Shown here: one piece after another, positions 27,264-37,119 of the stretch
How positions within the stretch are numbered: position 1 is the stretch's first letter
Layout of the letters: every line of letters starts with the position of its first letter
Source: Bog-756 sp963830165
Lineage (GTDB): Bacteria > Actinomycetota > Acidimicrobiia > Acidimicrobiales > RAAP-2
Direction: 5' to 3'
Assembly (NCBI GenBank): GCA_963830165.1
Contig: CAWHKZ010000011.1
Span: 186,001 to 250,000, forward strand
Length of the DNA: 64,000 nt
The notes under the pieces: model-generated
Database searches by the model: none
The model's input: the letters and a program-made list of their open reading frames with translations, nothing else
What the model was told of the DNA's origin: nothing
Program-made: the position numbers and the translations under genes

Positions 27264-27989
27264 GTGGATCTCGGGATCGGGGGCAAGGTGGCGTTGGTCA
27301 CCGCCGGCTCCAAGGGCCTCGGACGGGCCACCGCGCTGGCACTCGCCGCCGAGGGTGCAGGGGTCATGCTGTCGGGCCGCGACGTCGACTCGCTGGAGTC
27401 CACCCGGGCCGAGGTGGCCGCGCTCGGCGTCCCGGTCGGCGCGCTGGCCGGCGACGTCACCGACCCGGGGGAGCCGGCCCGCCTCGTCGCGGCCACGGTC
27501 GCCCAGCTCGGCTCCCTGGACATCCTGGTCGCGAATGCCGGCGGGCCCCCTCCCGGTCGCGCCCTCGATCTCGACGACGCCGCCCTCGACGCCGCGCTCA
27601 ACGCCAATCTCCTCACCTCGGTGCGCCTGGTCCGCGAGGCGCTGCCCCACATGCGCGCCTCCCGATGGGGCCGGATCTGCTGCATCTCCTCGTTCACCGT
27701 GAAGGTGGCGGCTCCCATGCTCTCGCTGTCCAACATCGCCCGGACCGGTCTGTGGGCCTGGATCAAGACGGCCGCCCAGGACCTGGCGGCCGAGGAGAGC
27801 GGGATCACCCTCAACATGGTGTGCCCCGGCCCCCACGCCACCGACCGCATGAAGCAACTGGGCGGTGCCGGCGTGATGGGCGACCCGGCCGACTTCGGCT
27901 CGGTCACGGCGTTCCTCTGCTCGGCCCAGGCGGGCTTCGTCAACGGCGCGGCCATCGTGGTGGACGGCGGGTCGACGCTGGCGCTCTAG
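27264..27989 (+). CDS. SDR-family oxidoreductase lacking the usual active-site tyrosine
   Basis: A 241-residue SDR. The cofactor motif TAGSKGLGRA and VANAGGPPPG are clear, but where YxxxK is expected the sequence reads LSLSNIARTGLWAW, with no tyrosine in register. A known actinobacterial subgroup of FabG-like SDRs has exactly this change together with the altered Gly-rich motif; its reaction is not well defined. The end CPGPHATDRM and the terminal VDGGST are otherwise normal. GTG 27264 is preceded by GGGGAGG. It is 11 nt downstream of the M24 gene. Confidence 0.85.
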   Translation: MDLGIGGKVALVTAGSKGLGRATALALAAEGAGVMLSGRDVDSLESTRAEVAALGVPVGALAGDVTDPGEPARLVAATVAQLGSLDILVANAGGPPPGRALDLDDAALDAALNANLLTSVRLVREALPHMRASRWGRICCISSFTVKVAAPMLSLSNIARTGLWAWIKTAAQDLAAEESGITLNMVCPGPHATDRMKQLGGAGVMGDPADFGSVTAFLCSAQAGFVNGAAIVVDGGSTLAL

Positions 27990-28133
27990 GACGCTCGCGG
28001 TCCAGGACGTTGGCGCTCTGGACGGCGGGTCGACAGGGGGGGCAACGCCCGGCCGGTCAGACAGACAGATAGACAGACGGCCGGTCGGACGGCCGGACGG
28101 TCGGCACGACGGCCAGCTCGCCGAGGACCGGCG
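27961..28133. repeat. Low-complexity spacer with duplicated gene end and GACA run
   Basis: The 16 bp at 27961-27976, inside the SDR gene, recur exactly at 28019-28034. A GACA/GATA tetranucleotide run fills about 28056-28079, followed by CGGCCGGTCGGA-type words to about 28120. No gene or promoter is seen; it separates the SDR from the convergent membrane-protein gene. Confidence 0.65.
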
Positions 28134-28838
28134 TCAGCTGTCGGGGCGATCCACGTCCCGCTCGTCGGCGGCTCCGGTCGATGCCGCGTCCGGAGCCCGC
28201 GGGGCCGAGGGCGGGACGGCCATCGGTGGGAGGTTGGCCGGGACCGCGGTCCTCGACGTCGGGACAGTGGGCGGCGCGGCCACCCCGGGAGCAGCAGAAC
28301 CGGGAGCCGCCAGGCCGGGGAGCACACTGCCGCCGGGGCCGCCGGCTCCCTGGTCCGGGATCGGGCCGCCCATGGAGAGCGGAGGCACGGGATCGAGGAT
28401 CGGCGAGTTCACCGGGGTACGGGTTGCGGGAGAGGCGGCCGGTGCGCCCGAGACGATGAGAGGTGCTCCCCCTCTGTCCGTGGCCAACGACACCGCATCG
28501 GCGGAAGCGGGAACGGTGCTCGGCCGGGACGCCGGCCCGGTGCGGGCCGGCTGCCGGCCGGCGGCGCCCTTGTTCGACGAGCCCTTGCGGGGAGCGGAGA
28601 ACGTCGGGCCGATCGACGGGCTGCGCACGGATGTCGGTGCACCACCCGATGTGCCGGCGGCACGCTCGAACGACGTCGAGGACTTCTTGCGCCGCTTGAG
28701 GTCCAGGCCCCTGAGGAAGCGGAAGAACAGCAGGATCAGCACCAGTGCGGCGATCGCCCCGAGCAGGATGATCTCCGGGTTGCCGCCACCCGTAATCGAG
28801 CCGACCGGCCCGCTGGCCGCCAGGGCCGCAGTGTCCAC
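28134..28838 (-). CDS. Single-span membrane protein with long Pro/Ala/Ser-rich tail, unknown
   Basis: A 234-residue protein I do not recognise. A short N-terminus is followed by one hydrophobic helix (about residues 22-43, IILLGAIAALVLILLFFRFL) and a basic stop-transfer stretch (KRRKKS), placing the tail in the cytoplasm. The tail of about 180 residues is low-complexity, rich in Pro, Ala, Ser, Gly and Thr, and probably disordered. GTG 28838 lies 7 nt after a TAGAGT box. It is downstream of metH on the same strand, 132 nt away. Composition alone suggests a scaffold or envelope role, which is a guess. Confidence 0.6.
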   Translation of the reverse strand: MDTAALAASGPVGSITGGGNPEIILLGAIAALVLILLFFRFLRGLDLKRRKKSSTSFERAAGTSGGAPTSVRSPSIGPTFSAPRKGSSNKGAAGRQPARTGPASRPSTVPASADAVSLATDRGGAPLIVSGAPAASPATRTPVNSPILDPVPPLSMGGPIPDQGAGGPGGSVLPGLAAPGSAAPGVAAPPTVPTSRTAVPANLPPMAVPPSAPRAPDAASTGAADERDVDRPDS

Positions 28839-28845
28839 GGGAACA

Positions 28846-28851
28846 ACTCTA
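28846..28851 (-). promoter_or_regulatory. -10 box TAGAGT of the membrane-protein gene, leaderless type
   Basis: On the minus strand TAGAGT ends 7 nt before the GTG at 28838; no Shine-Dalgarno sequence is present. Confidence 0.45.
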
Positions 28852-28970
28852 CCGACGCGTGCGCGTCATTCCGGTGTCATGACGGTGGCAGATCGGTTGC
28901 CGTCCCGGCCCGTCGGTTGCGGTTGTGGTGCGGCCCGCGGACCGCGTCCCGCTTCCGGGGGTCGTGGCCC

Positions 28971-31900
28971 TCAGGCGACGAAGTACTTGGCCTGGGGGTG
29001 GTGGCAGATGATCGCGGTGGTCGACTGCTCGGGATGCAGCTGGAATCCCTCGCTCACCTCGATCCCGATCCGGTCGGCACCGAGGAGCTCGACCACCTTG
29101 GAGTTGTCCTCGAGGTCCGGGCAGGCCGGATAGCCCCACGAGTAACGGCCGCCCCGGTACTTCTGGCGGAACAGGCCGGTGAGCGAGGGTCCGTCCTCGT
29201 CGGCGAAGCCCAGCTCCTCGCGGATGCGGCGGTGCCAGTACTCGGCCAGCGCCTCGGCCATCTCCACGCCCAGCCCGTGCAGGTACAGGTAGTTCTGGTA
29301 CTGGTCGTCGGCCATCAGCCGCGCCGCCTCCTCGGAGGCACGCGGCCCGATGGTCACCACCATGAAGCTGGCCCAGTCGGGCTCCCCCGAGTCGAGGGGC
29401 CGGAAGAAGTCGCTGATGCACAGCCAGGGTTGCTCGGTCTGGCGCGGGAAGGTGTACCGCATCAGCTCCTCGTTCCGACTCTCGTCCGTGAAGAGGACCA
29501 GGTCGTCGCCGTCGGCATTGGCGGCGAAGTGGCCCCAGGCCACCTGGGGGATCAGCAGCTGGTTGGCCTTGGCCTTGGCCAGCTCCTCCCGCAGGTGGGC
29601 GCGCACCCGCTCCTTGAAGGCCGGGTCGTCCTCGCCGTTCTCGGGGCGGAACTGCCACTGGTTGCGGAACAGGGCCGTCTCGTTGAGGTAGGCGGCGATG
29701 TCGTCGATGGCCATCCCCTTGGCCACGCGACTGCCCAGGAAGGGTGGCTTGAAGGTCGGGTTGTCGACGGCCACCTCGGGCGAGCGGGTCGGCAGCAGCT
29801 CCCCCCGGGCCCGGGCCTCGTCGGCGGCCTGTCTGCGCAGCTCGCTCTTGCGCGGGCCGAGGTCGCGCCCGCCGATCGCCGTGCCGAACTCCGGGTCGTC
29901 CTCGCCGGTCTTGGTCATCTCGACCAGCCGGTCCATCGTCCGCAGCCCCTCGAAGGCGTCCTTGCCGTAGAAGAGGCGACCGTCGTAGACCTTGCGGAGG
30001 TCGCGCTCGACGTAGGTGCGGGTCAGCGCCGCGCCGCCGAGGATCACCGGGATGTGGGAGAGGCCCCGTCGGTTCAGCTCCTCGAGGTTCTCGCGCATGA
30101 TCAGCGTCGACTTGACCAGGAGGCCCGACATCCCGATGGCGTCGGCGCCGTGCTCCTCGACAGCGGCGACCATGTCGGCGATGCCGATCTTGATGCCGAG
30201 GTTGCGGACCGTGTAGCCGTTGTTGGTCAGGATGATGTCGACCAGGTTCTTGCCGATGTCGTGGACGTCGCCCCTGACCGTGGCGAGCACCATGGTGCCC
30301 TTGCCGCCCTGGTCGGCCTTCTCCATGAACGGCTCGAGGAAGGCCACCGCGGTCTTCATCGTCTCGGCCGAGCCCAGCACGAAGGGGAGCTGCATCTCGC
30401 CGGAGGCGAACCGCTGGCCGACGGTCTTCATGCCGGCGAGCAGGAACTCGTTGATGATGACGAGGGGGGTCAGGCCCTGGGCCATGGCCTCGTCCAGGTC
30501 GGCCTCGATGCCGTTGCGGTCGCCGTCGATGATGCGATGCTCGAGCCGCTGCTCGACGCTCCAGCCCGACCGGTCCTCGCCGGCCGTCGCCGAGGCGGCG
30601 GAGACACCCTCGAAGAGGGCGAGCAGCTCGGACAGCGGGTCGTAGGTGTCGGTGCGGCGGTCGTAGATGAGGTCGAGGCAGACCTCCTTCGCCCGCTCGT
30701 CGATCTTGGCCAGGGGCAGGATCTTGGAGGCGTGGACGATGGCGGCGTCGAGACCGGCCTCGACGCACTCGTGGAGGAAGACGGAGTTCAGGACCTGTCG
30801 GGCCGCCGGGTTGAGGCCGAAGGACACGTTGGACAGCCCGAGGACGGTGTAGACGCCGGGCAGCTCGGACTTGATGCGGCGGATCCCCTCCAGGGTCTCG
30901 ATCCCGTCGCGCCGGCTCTCCTCCATGCCGGTCGACAGGGGGAGGGCCAGGGGGTCGAACATCAGGTCCTGGGAGCGCAGACCGTAGCGCTCGACGGCGA
31001 TGTCGTGGATGGCCCTGGCCGCGCGTACCTTCCAGTCGGCCGTGCGGGCCTGGCCCTCCTCGTCGATGCAGGTACAGACGACGGCCGCCCCGAACTCCTT
31101 GGCCAGGGTCAGGAACGAGTCGAGCCGGGTCCCTTCGGCGTCGCCCTCCTCGAGGTTGACCGAGTTGATGATGGCCCGGCCTCCGATCCACGACAGGGCG
31201 GTCTCGATGACGGGCGCCTCGGTGGAGTCGACCATGAGGGGTGCGGTGGACTGGGTGGCGAACCGGGAGGCGACCTCCTCCATGTCGGCCACCCCGTCGG
31301 CGCCGGTGTAGTCCACGCACACGTCGATGACGTGGGAGCCCTCCTTCACCTGCTCCTTGGCCATGGCCACGCAGGTGTCCCAGTCGCCCTCGAGCATCGA
31401 TTCGCGGAACTTCTTGGATCCGTTGGCGTTGGTCCGCTCGCCCACCACGAGGAACGAGCTGTCCTGGGTGAAGGGGACGTTGGTGTAGATCGAGGCCGCG
31501 CCCTCCTCGGGCTCGGGGGCGCGGGCCGCGGGGGTGAGGTCGGCGCAGGCCTCGACCACGGCCTGCAGGTACTCCGGCGTCGTGCCGCAGCAGCCCCCGA
31601 TGACGGAGACACCGAGCTCGGACACGAACTGACGGTGGTACCCGGCGAGCTCGTGGGGCTCGAGGTCATAGTGCATCCTGCCGTCGACCACCGAGGGCAG
31701 CCCGGCGTTGGGCAGGCACGACACCGGGGTGGCGGCGTGGGCGGTCAGGTGACGGAGCGGCTCGAACATCTCCGAGGGCCCGGTGGCGCAGTTGAGGCCG
31801 ATGACGTCGACGTCCATGGCCTGGAGCGCCACCAGGGCGGCCCCCACCTCGGTGCCGGGCAGCATGGTCCCGGTCAGCTCGATGGTCACCTGGCACTGGA

Positions 31901-32478
31901 TGGGCAGCCGCACGCCTGACCGCTTCATGGCCCGGCGGGCGCCGTTGATGGCCGCCTTGGCCTGGAGCAGGTCGAAGACGGTCTCGATGATGATGAGGTC
32001 GGCGCCGCCCTCGATGAGGGCGTCGGACTGCTCGTCGTAGGCGTCGCGCAGGTCGGCGTAGCGGATCTGGCCCAGCGTGGGGAACTTGGTGCCCGGGCCG
32101 ATGCTGCCCGCCACCCAGCGGGGCTTGTCCGGGGTCGAGTAGTCGTCGGCGGCCTTGCGGGCGATGGCCACGGCGGCCAGGTTGAGCTCGCGGACCCGCT
32201 CGGCCAGGCCGTATTCGGCCAGCACGGGGGCGAAGGCCCCGAAGGTGTCGGTCTCGACCACGTCGCAGCCCACCTCGAAGAACGACCGGTGGACCTTGTC
32301 GACGGCGTCCGGCCGGGTCACGACGAGGAGCTCGTTGCACCCCTCGAGCTCCGGCCCACCGAAGTCGTCGGCGGTGAGTTCCTGGACCTGCAGGTTGGTG
32401 CCCATGGCGCCGTCGAAGATGACGACGCGCTCGGCGCGCGGCCTCCAGGTAGCTCGATTCGGTGCGTGGGGCGGCCAT
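28971..32478 (-). CDS. metH: Cobalamin-dependent methionine synthase MetH (one frameshift)
   Basis: MetH transfers a methyl group from methyltetrahydrofolate to homocysteine through cobalamin. About 1169 residues, slightly shorter than the E. coli enzyme, with all four modules: homocysteine domain starting VVIFDGAMGTNLQ and ending at the zinc site GGCCGTTPEY; folate domain with VVGERTNANGSKKF; cobalamin domain with the lower-ligand motif VRGDVHDIGKN and GMSGLLVKST; and the reactivation domain with RYSWGYPACPDLEDN. The frame changes +1 near 32437, only 14 codons from the ATG at 32478. A TATCGT box lies 9 nt upstream. It is divergent from a cobalamin adenosyltransferase gene. No cobalamin riboswitch was recognised. 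Confidence 0.95.
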
Positions 32479-32487
32479 AGCTCCCCA

Positions 32488-32493
32488 ACGATA
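32488..32493 (-). promoter_or_regulatory. -10 box TATCGT of metH
   Basis: On the minus strand TATCGT ends 9 nt before the metH ATG, with GGGGAG between. The 123-nt divergent spacer also holds a TAGCAT hexamer at 32578-32583, on the plus strand, upstream of the adenosyltransferase gene. Confidence 0.45.
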
Positions 32494-32601
32494 GTGGGGG
32501 ACGGGCCCGCGCCGGCCGCCCTGGGGCGTGCCGACGCTTCCGGGCGGTATTCCGGCAGGTCCCGGGCCGGGTTCGTTTAGCATCGGACCGGTGAGGACAG
32601 C

Positions 32602-33174
32602 GTGCTGAAGATCTACACCAAGACGGGGGACGACGGCACCACGGGCCTCCTCTATGGGGGCCGGGTGGCGAAGGACTCGCCCATGATGCACGTCACCGGC
32701 ACCGTGGACGAGGCCCAGGCCGCCATGGGCCTCGCCCGCGCCGAGGCCGAGCCCGGGTCCGAGCTGGATGTGCTGCTGACGCGCCTGGAGCGGGAGCTCT
32801 ACGTGCTGATGGCCGAGGCCACGACGGACCCGGCGCACCGGTCCAAGCTCGTGCCGGGCACGACCCTGGTCACCGGGGACATGGTGGCCGCCCTCGAGAC
32901 GGACATCGACGGGTTGATCGCCCGGGTCACGATGCCGACCGAGTTCGTCATCCCCGGCGCCAACCGGGCCTCTGCCGCACTCGACCTGGCCCGCACGGTC
33001 GTCCGACGGGCCGAGCGGCTGCTCGTCTCGTCTCCTATCGGGGACTCGCTGGTCGGCCGCTACCTCAACCGCCTGTCCGACCTGCTGTGGGCGATGGCCC
33101 GCTGGACCGAGGGCGACGAGCACCTGCTGGCCCGCGGTGAGCCCCGCCGGCGCCGGACCACCAACGTCGACTGA
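32602..33174 (+). CDS. ATP:cob(I)alamin adenosyltransferase, PduO type
   Basis: A 190-residue enzyme that makes adenosylcobalamin from cob(I)alamin and ATP. The N-terminal ATP loop YTKTGDDGTTGLLYGGRVAK and the later RASAALDLARTVVRRAER and RYLNRLSDLLWAMAR are the conserved blocks of the PduO family. GTG 32602 follows GAGGAC. Adenosylcobalamin is the cofactor of the acyl-CoA mutase encoded at 43984-45591, while the divergent metH uses methylcobalamin, so this locus pairs the two cobalamin branches. The 33175-33273 gap holds no gene. Confidence 0.93.
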   Translation: MLKIYTKTGDDGTTGLLYGGRVAKDSPMMHVTGTVDEAQAAMGLARAEAEPGSELDVLLTRLERELYVLMAEATTDPAHRSKLVPGTTLVTGDMVAALETDIDGLIARVTMPTEFVIPGANRASAALDLARTVVRRAERLLVSSPIGDSLVGRYLNRLSDLLWAMARWTEGDEHLLARGEPRRRRTTNVD

Positions 33175-33273
33175 ACGTCCTCCGGGCCCCGCCGTGCCAG
33201 ACCTCTCCTCCGGACCCCGCACCCACCTGAACCATCACTGTCAACCGACACCCGACGCACCAGGAGCACCGAC

Positions 33274-34830
33274 GTGATCACTGTGACCGCACTGCCCGGA
33301 ACCGAGCTGCCCGACGACGTGGTCGCAGTGGGCGTTCCCATCCTCAGCACGGCCGACGGGCCCCGGGCGGCCGGGGACCCGGCGACCCTCGACGGCGTCG
33401 AGCTCGGTGACCCACTCGACGCCGACTGGTGTGAGCGCCAGGGATTCTCGGCAAGGTCGGCCCAGACGCTCGTCGTCCGCTCCCCGGACGGCGGTCCGGA
33501 CGTCGTGCTGGTGGGCTTCGGCACCCCAGAGGCCCTGGCCGGCGACGCCGGACTCGAGTCGGTCCGCCGAGCCGCCGCCGCATTCGTACGCTCGGCCGGC
33601 ACGGGCGGCACCGCCGTCCTGGCCCTGTGCGGGGTGTCGGGTGCCGGGCCCGCCGAGGTGGCCGGCGCCGCGGCCGAGGGTGGCGCCCTGGCCAGTTACC
33701 GCTACGACGACTTCCGCAGCTCGGACCCGCCCGCCGGCCTGGCCGCCCTGGCCCTGGCACCGGGGTCGGCGACCGACACCGAATCCGTCGGGCAGGGCGC
33801 GGCCCGCGGCTCCCGGCTGGCCCGCTCCGTGGCTCTGGCCCGCGACCTCGTGAACGAACCACCCAGCTCGCTGACTCCGGAGCGCTTCGCCGACGTCGTG
33901 GCCGACCGGTTCGCCGGCGTCGACGGGCTGACCGTCGAGGTGTGGGACGAGGAGCGGATCACGGCCGAGCGGCTCGGTGGGCTCCTCGGCGTGGCCGCCG
34001 GATCGGTCCGGCCGCCCCGCCTGGTCAAGGTCACCTACCGTCCGGCCGATCCGTTCGAGTTCGACGGCCGGGTGCCCCAGCTGGCCCTCGTCGGCAAGGG
34101 GATCACGTTCGACTCGGGCGGTCTGTCGCTGAAGCCGCCGGCCAGCATGGAGACGATGAAGACCGACATGGGTGGGGCCGCCGCAGTGCTGGCCGCGGTC
34201 GACGCCATCGCCGCGCTGGGTGGACGGATCCCGGTCACGGCGTGGGCCCCCATGACCGAGAACATGCCGAGCGGGTCGGCCATCAAGCCCGGCGACGTGC
34301 TCACCACCCGGAGCGGCAAGACCATCGAGGTGCTGAACACCGACGCCGAGGGTCGGCTGATCCTGGCCGACGGGCTGACCCTGGCCGTCGAGGCGGCGCC
34401 CGACGCCGTCATCGACCTGGCCACCCTGACCGGAGCGGCCATCGTCGCCCTGGGCAAGGAGATCGCCGGACTGCTCGGCAACGACGAAGGGCTGCGCGAG
34501 GCCGTCATGGCCGCAGCCTCGGCCGCCGGCGAGCCCACGTGGCCGCTGCCCCTCCACGAGGACTACGGCGTCCACATCGAGTCCGAGGTGGCCGACATGA
34601 AGAACACGGGTCGCCCCGGCCAGGCCGGGACCATCAGCGCCGCCCTGCTGCTCGCCGAGTTCGTGGGGGACGTGCCGTGGGCCCACCTCGACATCGCCGG
34701 CCCGTCGCGCACCGACGAGAACCGCGGCTACAACACCAAGGGCGGGAGCGGGTTCGGCGTCCGGACGCTGGTGGCGCTCGCCACCTCCGAGGAGTTCGCC
34801 CGCTGGCTGGCCGCCCGCCCCAGGGACTGA
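33274..34830 (+). CDS. pepA: Leucyl aminopeptidase (M17)
   Basis: A 518-residue intact M17 aminopeptidase that removes N-terminal residues from peptides in the cytoplasm. The two-metal site is clear: VGKGITFDSGGLSLKPP, MKTDMGGAAAVL and the family signature NTDAEGRLILADGL. The N-terminal regulatory domain (1-180) is divergent and Ala-rich as usual; LVNEPPSSLTPERFA marks the junction. GTG 33274 is the chosen start. No operon partner; gpsA begins 44 nt downstream with its own TACCGT box. Confidence 0.94.
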   Translation: MITVTALPGTELPDDVVAVGVPILSTADGPRAAGDPATLDGVELGDPLDADWCERQGFSARSAQTLVVRSPDGGPDVVLVGFGTPEALAGDAGLESVRRAAAAFVRSAGTGGTAVLALCGVSGAGPAEVAGAAAEGGALASYRYDDFRSSDPPAGLAALALAPGSATDTESVGQGAARGSRLARSVALARDLVNEPPSSLTPERFADVVADRFAGVDGLTVEVWDEERITAERLGGLLGVAAGSVRPPRLVKVTYRPADPFEFDGRVPQLALVGKGITFDSGGLSLKPPASMETMKTDMGGAAAVLAAVDAIAALGGRIPVTAWAPMTENMPSGSAIKPGDVLTTRSGKTIEVLNTDAEGRLILADGLTLAVEAAPDAVIDLATLTGAAIVALGKEIAGLLGNDEGLREAVMAAASAAGEPTWPLPLHEDYGVHIESEVADMKNTGRPGQAGTISAALLLAEFVGDVPWAHLDIAGPSRTDENRGYNTKGGSGFGVRTLVALATSEEFARWLAARPRD

Positions 34831-34861
34831 GCCGGGGCGGGAATCCGCGTCCGCCAGGCAC

Positions 34862-34867
34862 TACCGT
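34862..34867 (+). promoter_or_regulatory. -10 box TACCGT of gpsA, leaderless type
   Basis: TANNNT hexamer ending 7 nt before the GTG at 34875; no Shine-Dalgarno sequence. Confidence 0.45.
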
Positions 34868-34874
34868 CTGCTGG

Positions 34875-35865
34875 GTGAAGATCGCAGTGCTCGGGGGAGG
34901 GTCGTGGGGCACCACCGTGGCCTCGCTCGTGGCGCACCACCACGACACCACGCTGTGGGCGCGCAACCCCGAGGTCGCCCGCTCCGTCAACGAGGACCAC
35001 GAGAACCCGGCCTACGTTCCCGGCTTCACCCTGGATCCCTCGCTGTCGGCCACCGCCGACCTCGAGGAGGCCGTGTGCGGGGCCGACTTCATCGTCATGG
35101 GCGTGCCGACGTCGGGCTTCCGGCGGCGTGCTCGAGGACGCGGCGCCGTACATGCGACCGTGGATCCCCGTGGTGAGCCTGTCCAAGGGGCTCGAGCGGG
35201 GCTCGCACCTGCGGATGACCGAGGTCATCAGGCAGGTGGTGCCCGGGCACCCCGTCGCCGCCCTCACTGGGCCGAACATCGCCGCCGAGATCCTGGCCGG
35301 AAAGGCCGCCGCCGCCGTCATCGCCACCGAGGACCTCGAGGTGGCCAGCGCCATCCAGGCCGTGTTCACCCGGGGTGTCTTCCGGGTCTACATCAACGAC
35401 GATGTCATCGGCTGCGAGTTGGGCGGCGCCCTCAAGAACGTCATCGCCATCGCCGCCGGCATCGGCGAGGGCCTGGGCGTCGGCGACAACACCCGGGCCG
35501 CCGTCATGTCCCGGGGCCTGGCCGAGCTCATCCGGCTCGGGGTGTGCATGGGTGCCCAGCCCCAGACCTTCGCCGGCCTGGCCGGGATGGGCGACCTCAT
35601 CGCCACCTGCGTCAGCCCCCACAGCCGCAACCGACGGGTGGGCGAGCAGCTGGGCAAGGGCCGCCAGCTCGACGACATCCTGGACGAGATGCACATGGTG
35701 GCCGAGGGCGTGAACACCGCCAAGGTGGCCCTCGAGCTGGCCGATCGCCACGGCCTCGAGCTCCCGATCTGCCGGATGATCGACAAGGTCGTGAAGGGCG
35801 AGATCCAGCCGATCGACACCTACTGGGGGCTCACCCCGGCGGGTCACGAGGCCGAGCCCGGCTAG
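34875..35865 (+). CDS. gpsA: Glycerol-3-phosphate dehydrogenase, NAD(P)+ (one frameshift)
   Basis: GpsA reduces dihydroxyacetone phosphate to sn-glycerol 3-phosphate for phospholipid synthesis. About 330 residues. The nucleotide-binding start KIAVLGGGSWGTTVA, then LSKGLERG, TGPNIAAEI, the catalytic-lysine block GGALKNVIAIAAGI, GLAGMGDLIATC and SRNRRVG are all present. The reading changes +1 near 35118. The 3' end overlaps the convergent unknown gene by 4 bp. Confidence 0.94.
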
Positions 35866-36566
35866 GTCGGGGCCATGTCCCCGCCGACGGGGGGCCGGTG
35901 GGTGCCGGCCGTGGTCACCGGTACCGCACCGGAGGCCTCGGCTGCCGCCTTGAAGGCGACCGCCGGATGGAACCGCCACCCGGCCAGCCGTCGCTCGATG
36001 GTGGCGCGGTCGTGCCCGGCCTCGGCCAGGCCGCCGGCCAGGCGCAGCGCCCGGCGTCGCATCTGCTCCGGCTCGGACAGGCTCTGCTCGGCGAGCCAGC
36101 GACGATGGCTGCGTTGGAGCGAGTCGGGCAGCCGGCTCAGGTGTCGGAGCGGCAACGGCGGGATGTGCTGGCGCACGGCCAGGCCGCCGGGTCCGTGGGG
36201 CCGGGCCAGCTCGAAGGTGACCAGCCTGGCCAGCGCCCGCCGGAAGGGGGAGTTCTTCCCCATCCTGTCGCCGAGGCCGAGCGACCGGGCCGTCTCGGGC
36301 AGGTGGAGGTCGAAGCCCTCGCCGTGGACCTCGAGGCCGTAGGTGAGGCGGCGGAGCAACCACGTCGTGCTGGGGCCAATGATCCCGAGCCAGTAGAGCT
36401 CGACGTAGCGGCTGCACGGATGCATCCCGTGCGGGTCGGCGACCGGGTCGACCCACTCGACGATGTGCAGCGTCGGGCCTCCCGGCCGGAGCGGCACGGG
36501 CGCAGTTCCGGAGGCGGCCGGTCGGAGCGGCCGGGGCGGGGGTGGGATGACGGTCGGGGTGGGCAC
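35862..36566 (-). CDS. Conserved-looking protein of unknown function
   Basis: A 234-residue soluble protein I cannot assign. After a Pro-rich lead (1-30) comes LHIVEWVDPVADPHGMHPCS, then YWLGIIGPSTTWLLRRLTYG, which looks like a helix-turn-helix-type segment, HLPETARSLGLG, and the basic TFELARPHGPGGLAVRQHIP, RHLSRLPDSLQRSHRRWL. The pattern (helical, Arg-rich, alternating turns) suggests a winged-helix nucleic-acid binder; this is inference. GTG 36566 is preceded by GAGGAG at good spacing. It is convergent with gpsA. The two membrane genes upstream on the same strand end 91 nt away. Confidence 0.6.
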   Translation of the reverse strand: MPTPTVIPPPPRPLRPAASGTAPVPLRPGGPTLHIVEWVDPVADPHGMHPCSRYVELYWLGIIGPSTTWLLRRLTYGLEVHGEGFDLHLPETARSLGLGDRMGKNSPFRRALARLVTFELARPHGPGGLAVRQHIPPLPLRHLSRLPDSLQRSHRRWLAEQSLSEPEQMRRRALRLAGGLAEAGHDRATIERRLAGWRFHPAVAFKAAAEASGAVPVTTAGTHRPPVGGDMAPT

Positions 36567-36657
36567 TGGGACTCCTCGGGGTCGGGTCGACGGGGACCCC
36601 GGGAGCGTGCGGGAGGGTGCTTGCCACCGACCTGGCCGGTGACCTTGCCGGCGACCC

Positions 36658-37119
36658 CTACCGGGCGTCCGGTGGCTGCCAGCGGGCGACCGAGTACGAC
36701 AGCATCAGCGGGACGTCGAGGGCGAAGAGCACCAGCAGGCCCGTGAAGAGGGTGAACTCACGGGCCGGAGTGTGGTCGAAGGCGAAGACGAACTCGAGGA
36801 TCCCGGCGATCACGCCATAGGCGAGCAGCGCCCACCCGAGCACCCGGCGGAACACCGGTCGTGCGAACTCCTTGATCCGTAGGACGAGGACGGCGTTGAC
36901 GATCAACAGCACGGCCGCCAGGCCGAGCAGGATGACCGGGACGGTGAGCTTGGGCGGACGCCCGTACTGGGCGGCCACCACGATGCCCCCGGCCACGACC
37001 AGGACCAGCGTCGAGATGGCGATGGGCATGACCGGTGGGAGGTCGGCCTGGCGGAGGTCCTCGGCGTCGGGCTCGCCGAAGTCGGGTCCAGGTGGCAGCA
37101 CGTCGGTGGTCGCACTCAA
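36658..37119 (-). CDS. Small integral membrane protein, unknown
   Basis: A 153-residue protein with a 25-residue acidic N-terminus (PGPDFGEPDAEDLRQADLPP) and about four hydrophobic segments (VMPIAISTLVLVVAGGIVVA, LTVPVILLGLAAVLLIVNAV, the RRVLGWALLAYGVIAGILEF region and FTLFTGLLVLFALDVPLML). TTG 37119 is taken as the start because it overlaps the stop of the upstream membrane gene (TTGA), as other genes here do with GTGA. No function can be given; with its neighbour it is likely to form one membrane unit. Confidence 0.65.
   Translation of the reverse strand: MSATTDVLPPGPDFGEPDAEDLRQADLPPVMPIAISTLVLVVAGGIVVAAQYGRPPKLTVPVILLGLAAVLLIVNAVLVLRIKEFARPVFRRVLGWALLAYGVIAGILEFVFAFDHTPAREFTLFTGLLVLFALDVPLMLSYSVARWQPPDAR

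Noticed and set aside
28917..31919. A 1000-residue open frame antisense to metH
   Set aside because: It is the GC-driven mirror of the metH coding frame, with no recognisable motifs and a composition typical of antisense shadows in GC-rich DNA.
32479..32601. Cobalamin riboswitch upstream of metH
   Set aside because: The 123-nt divergent spacer lacks a recognisable B12-box and is short for a full aptamer plus expression platform.
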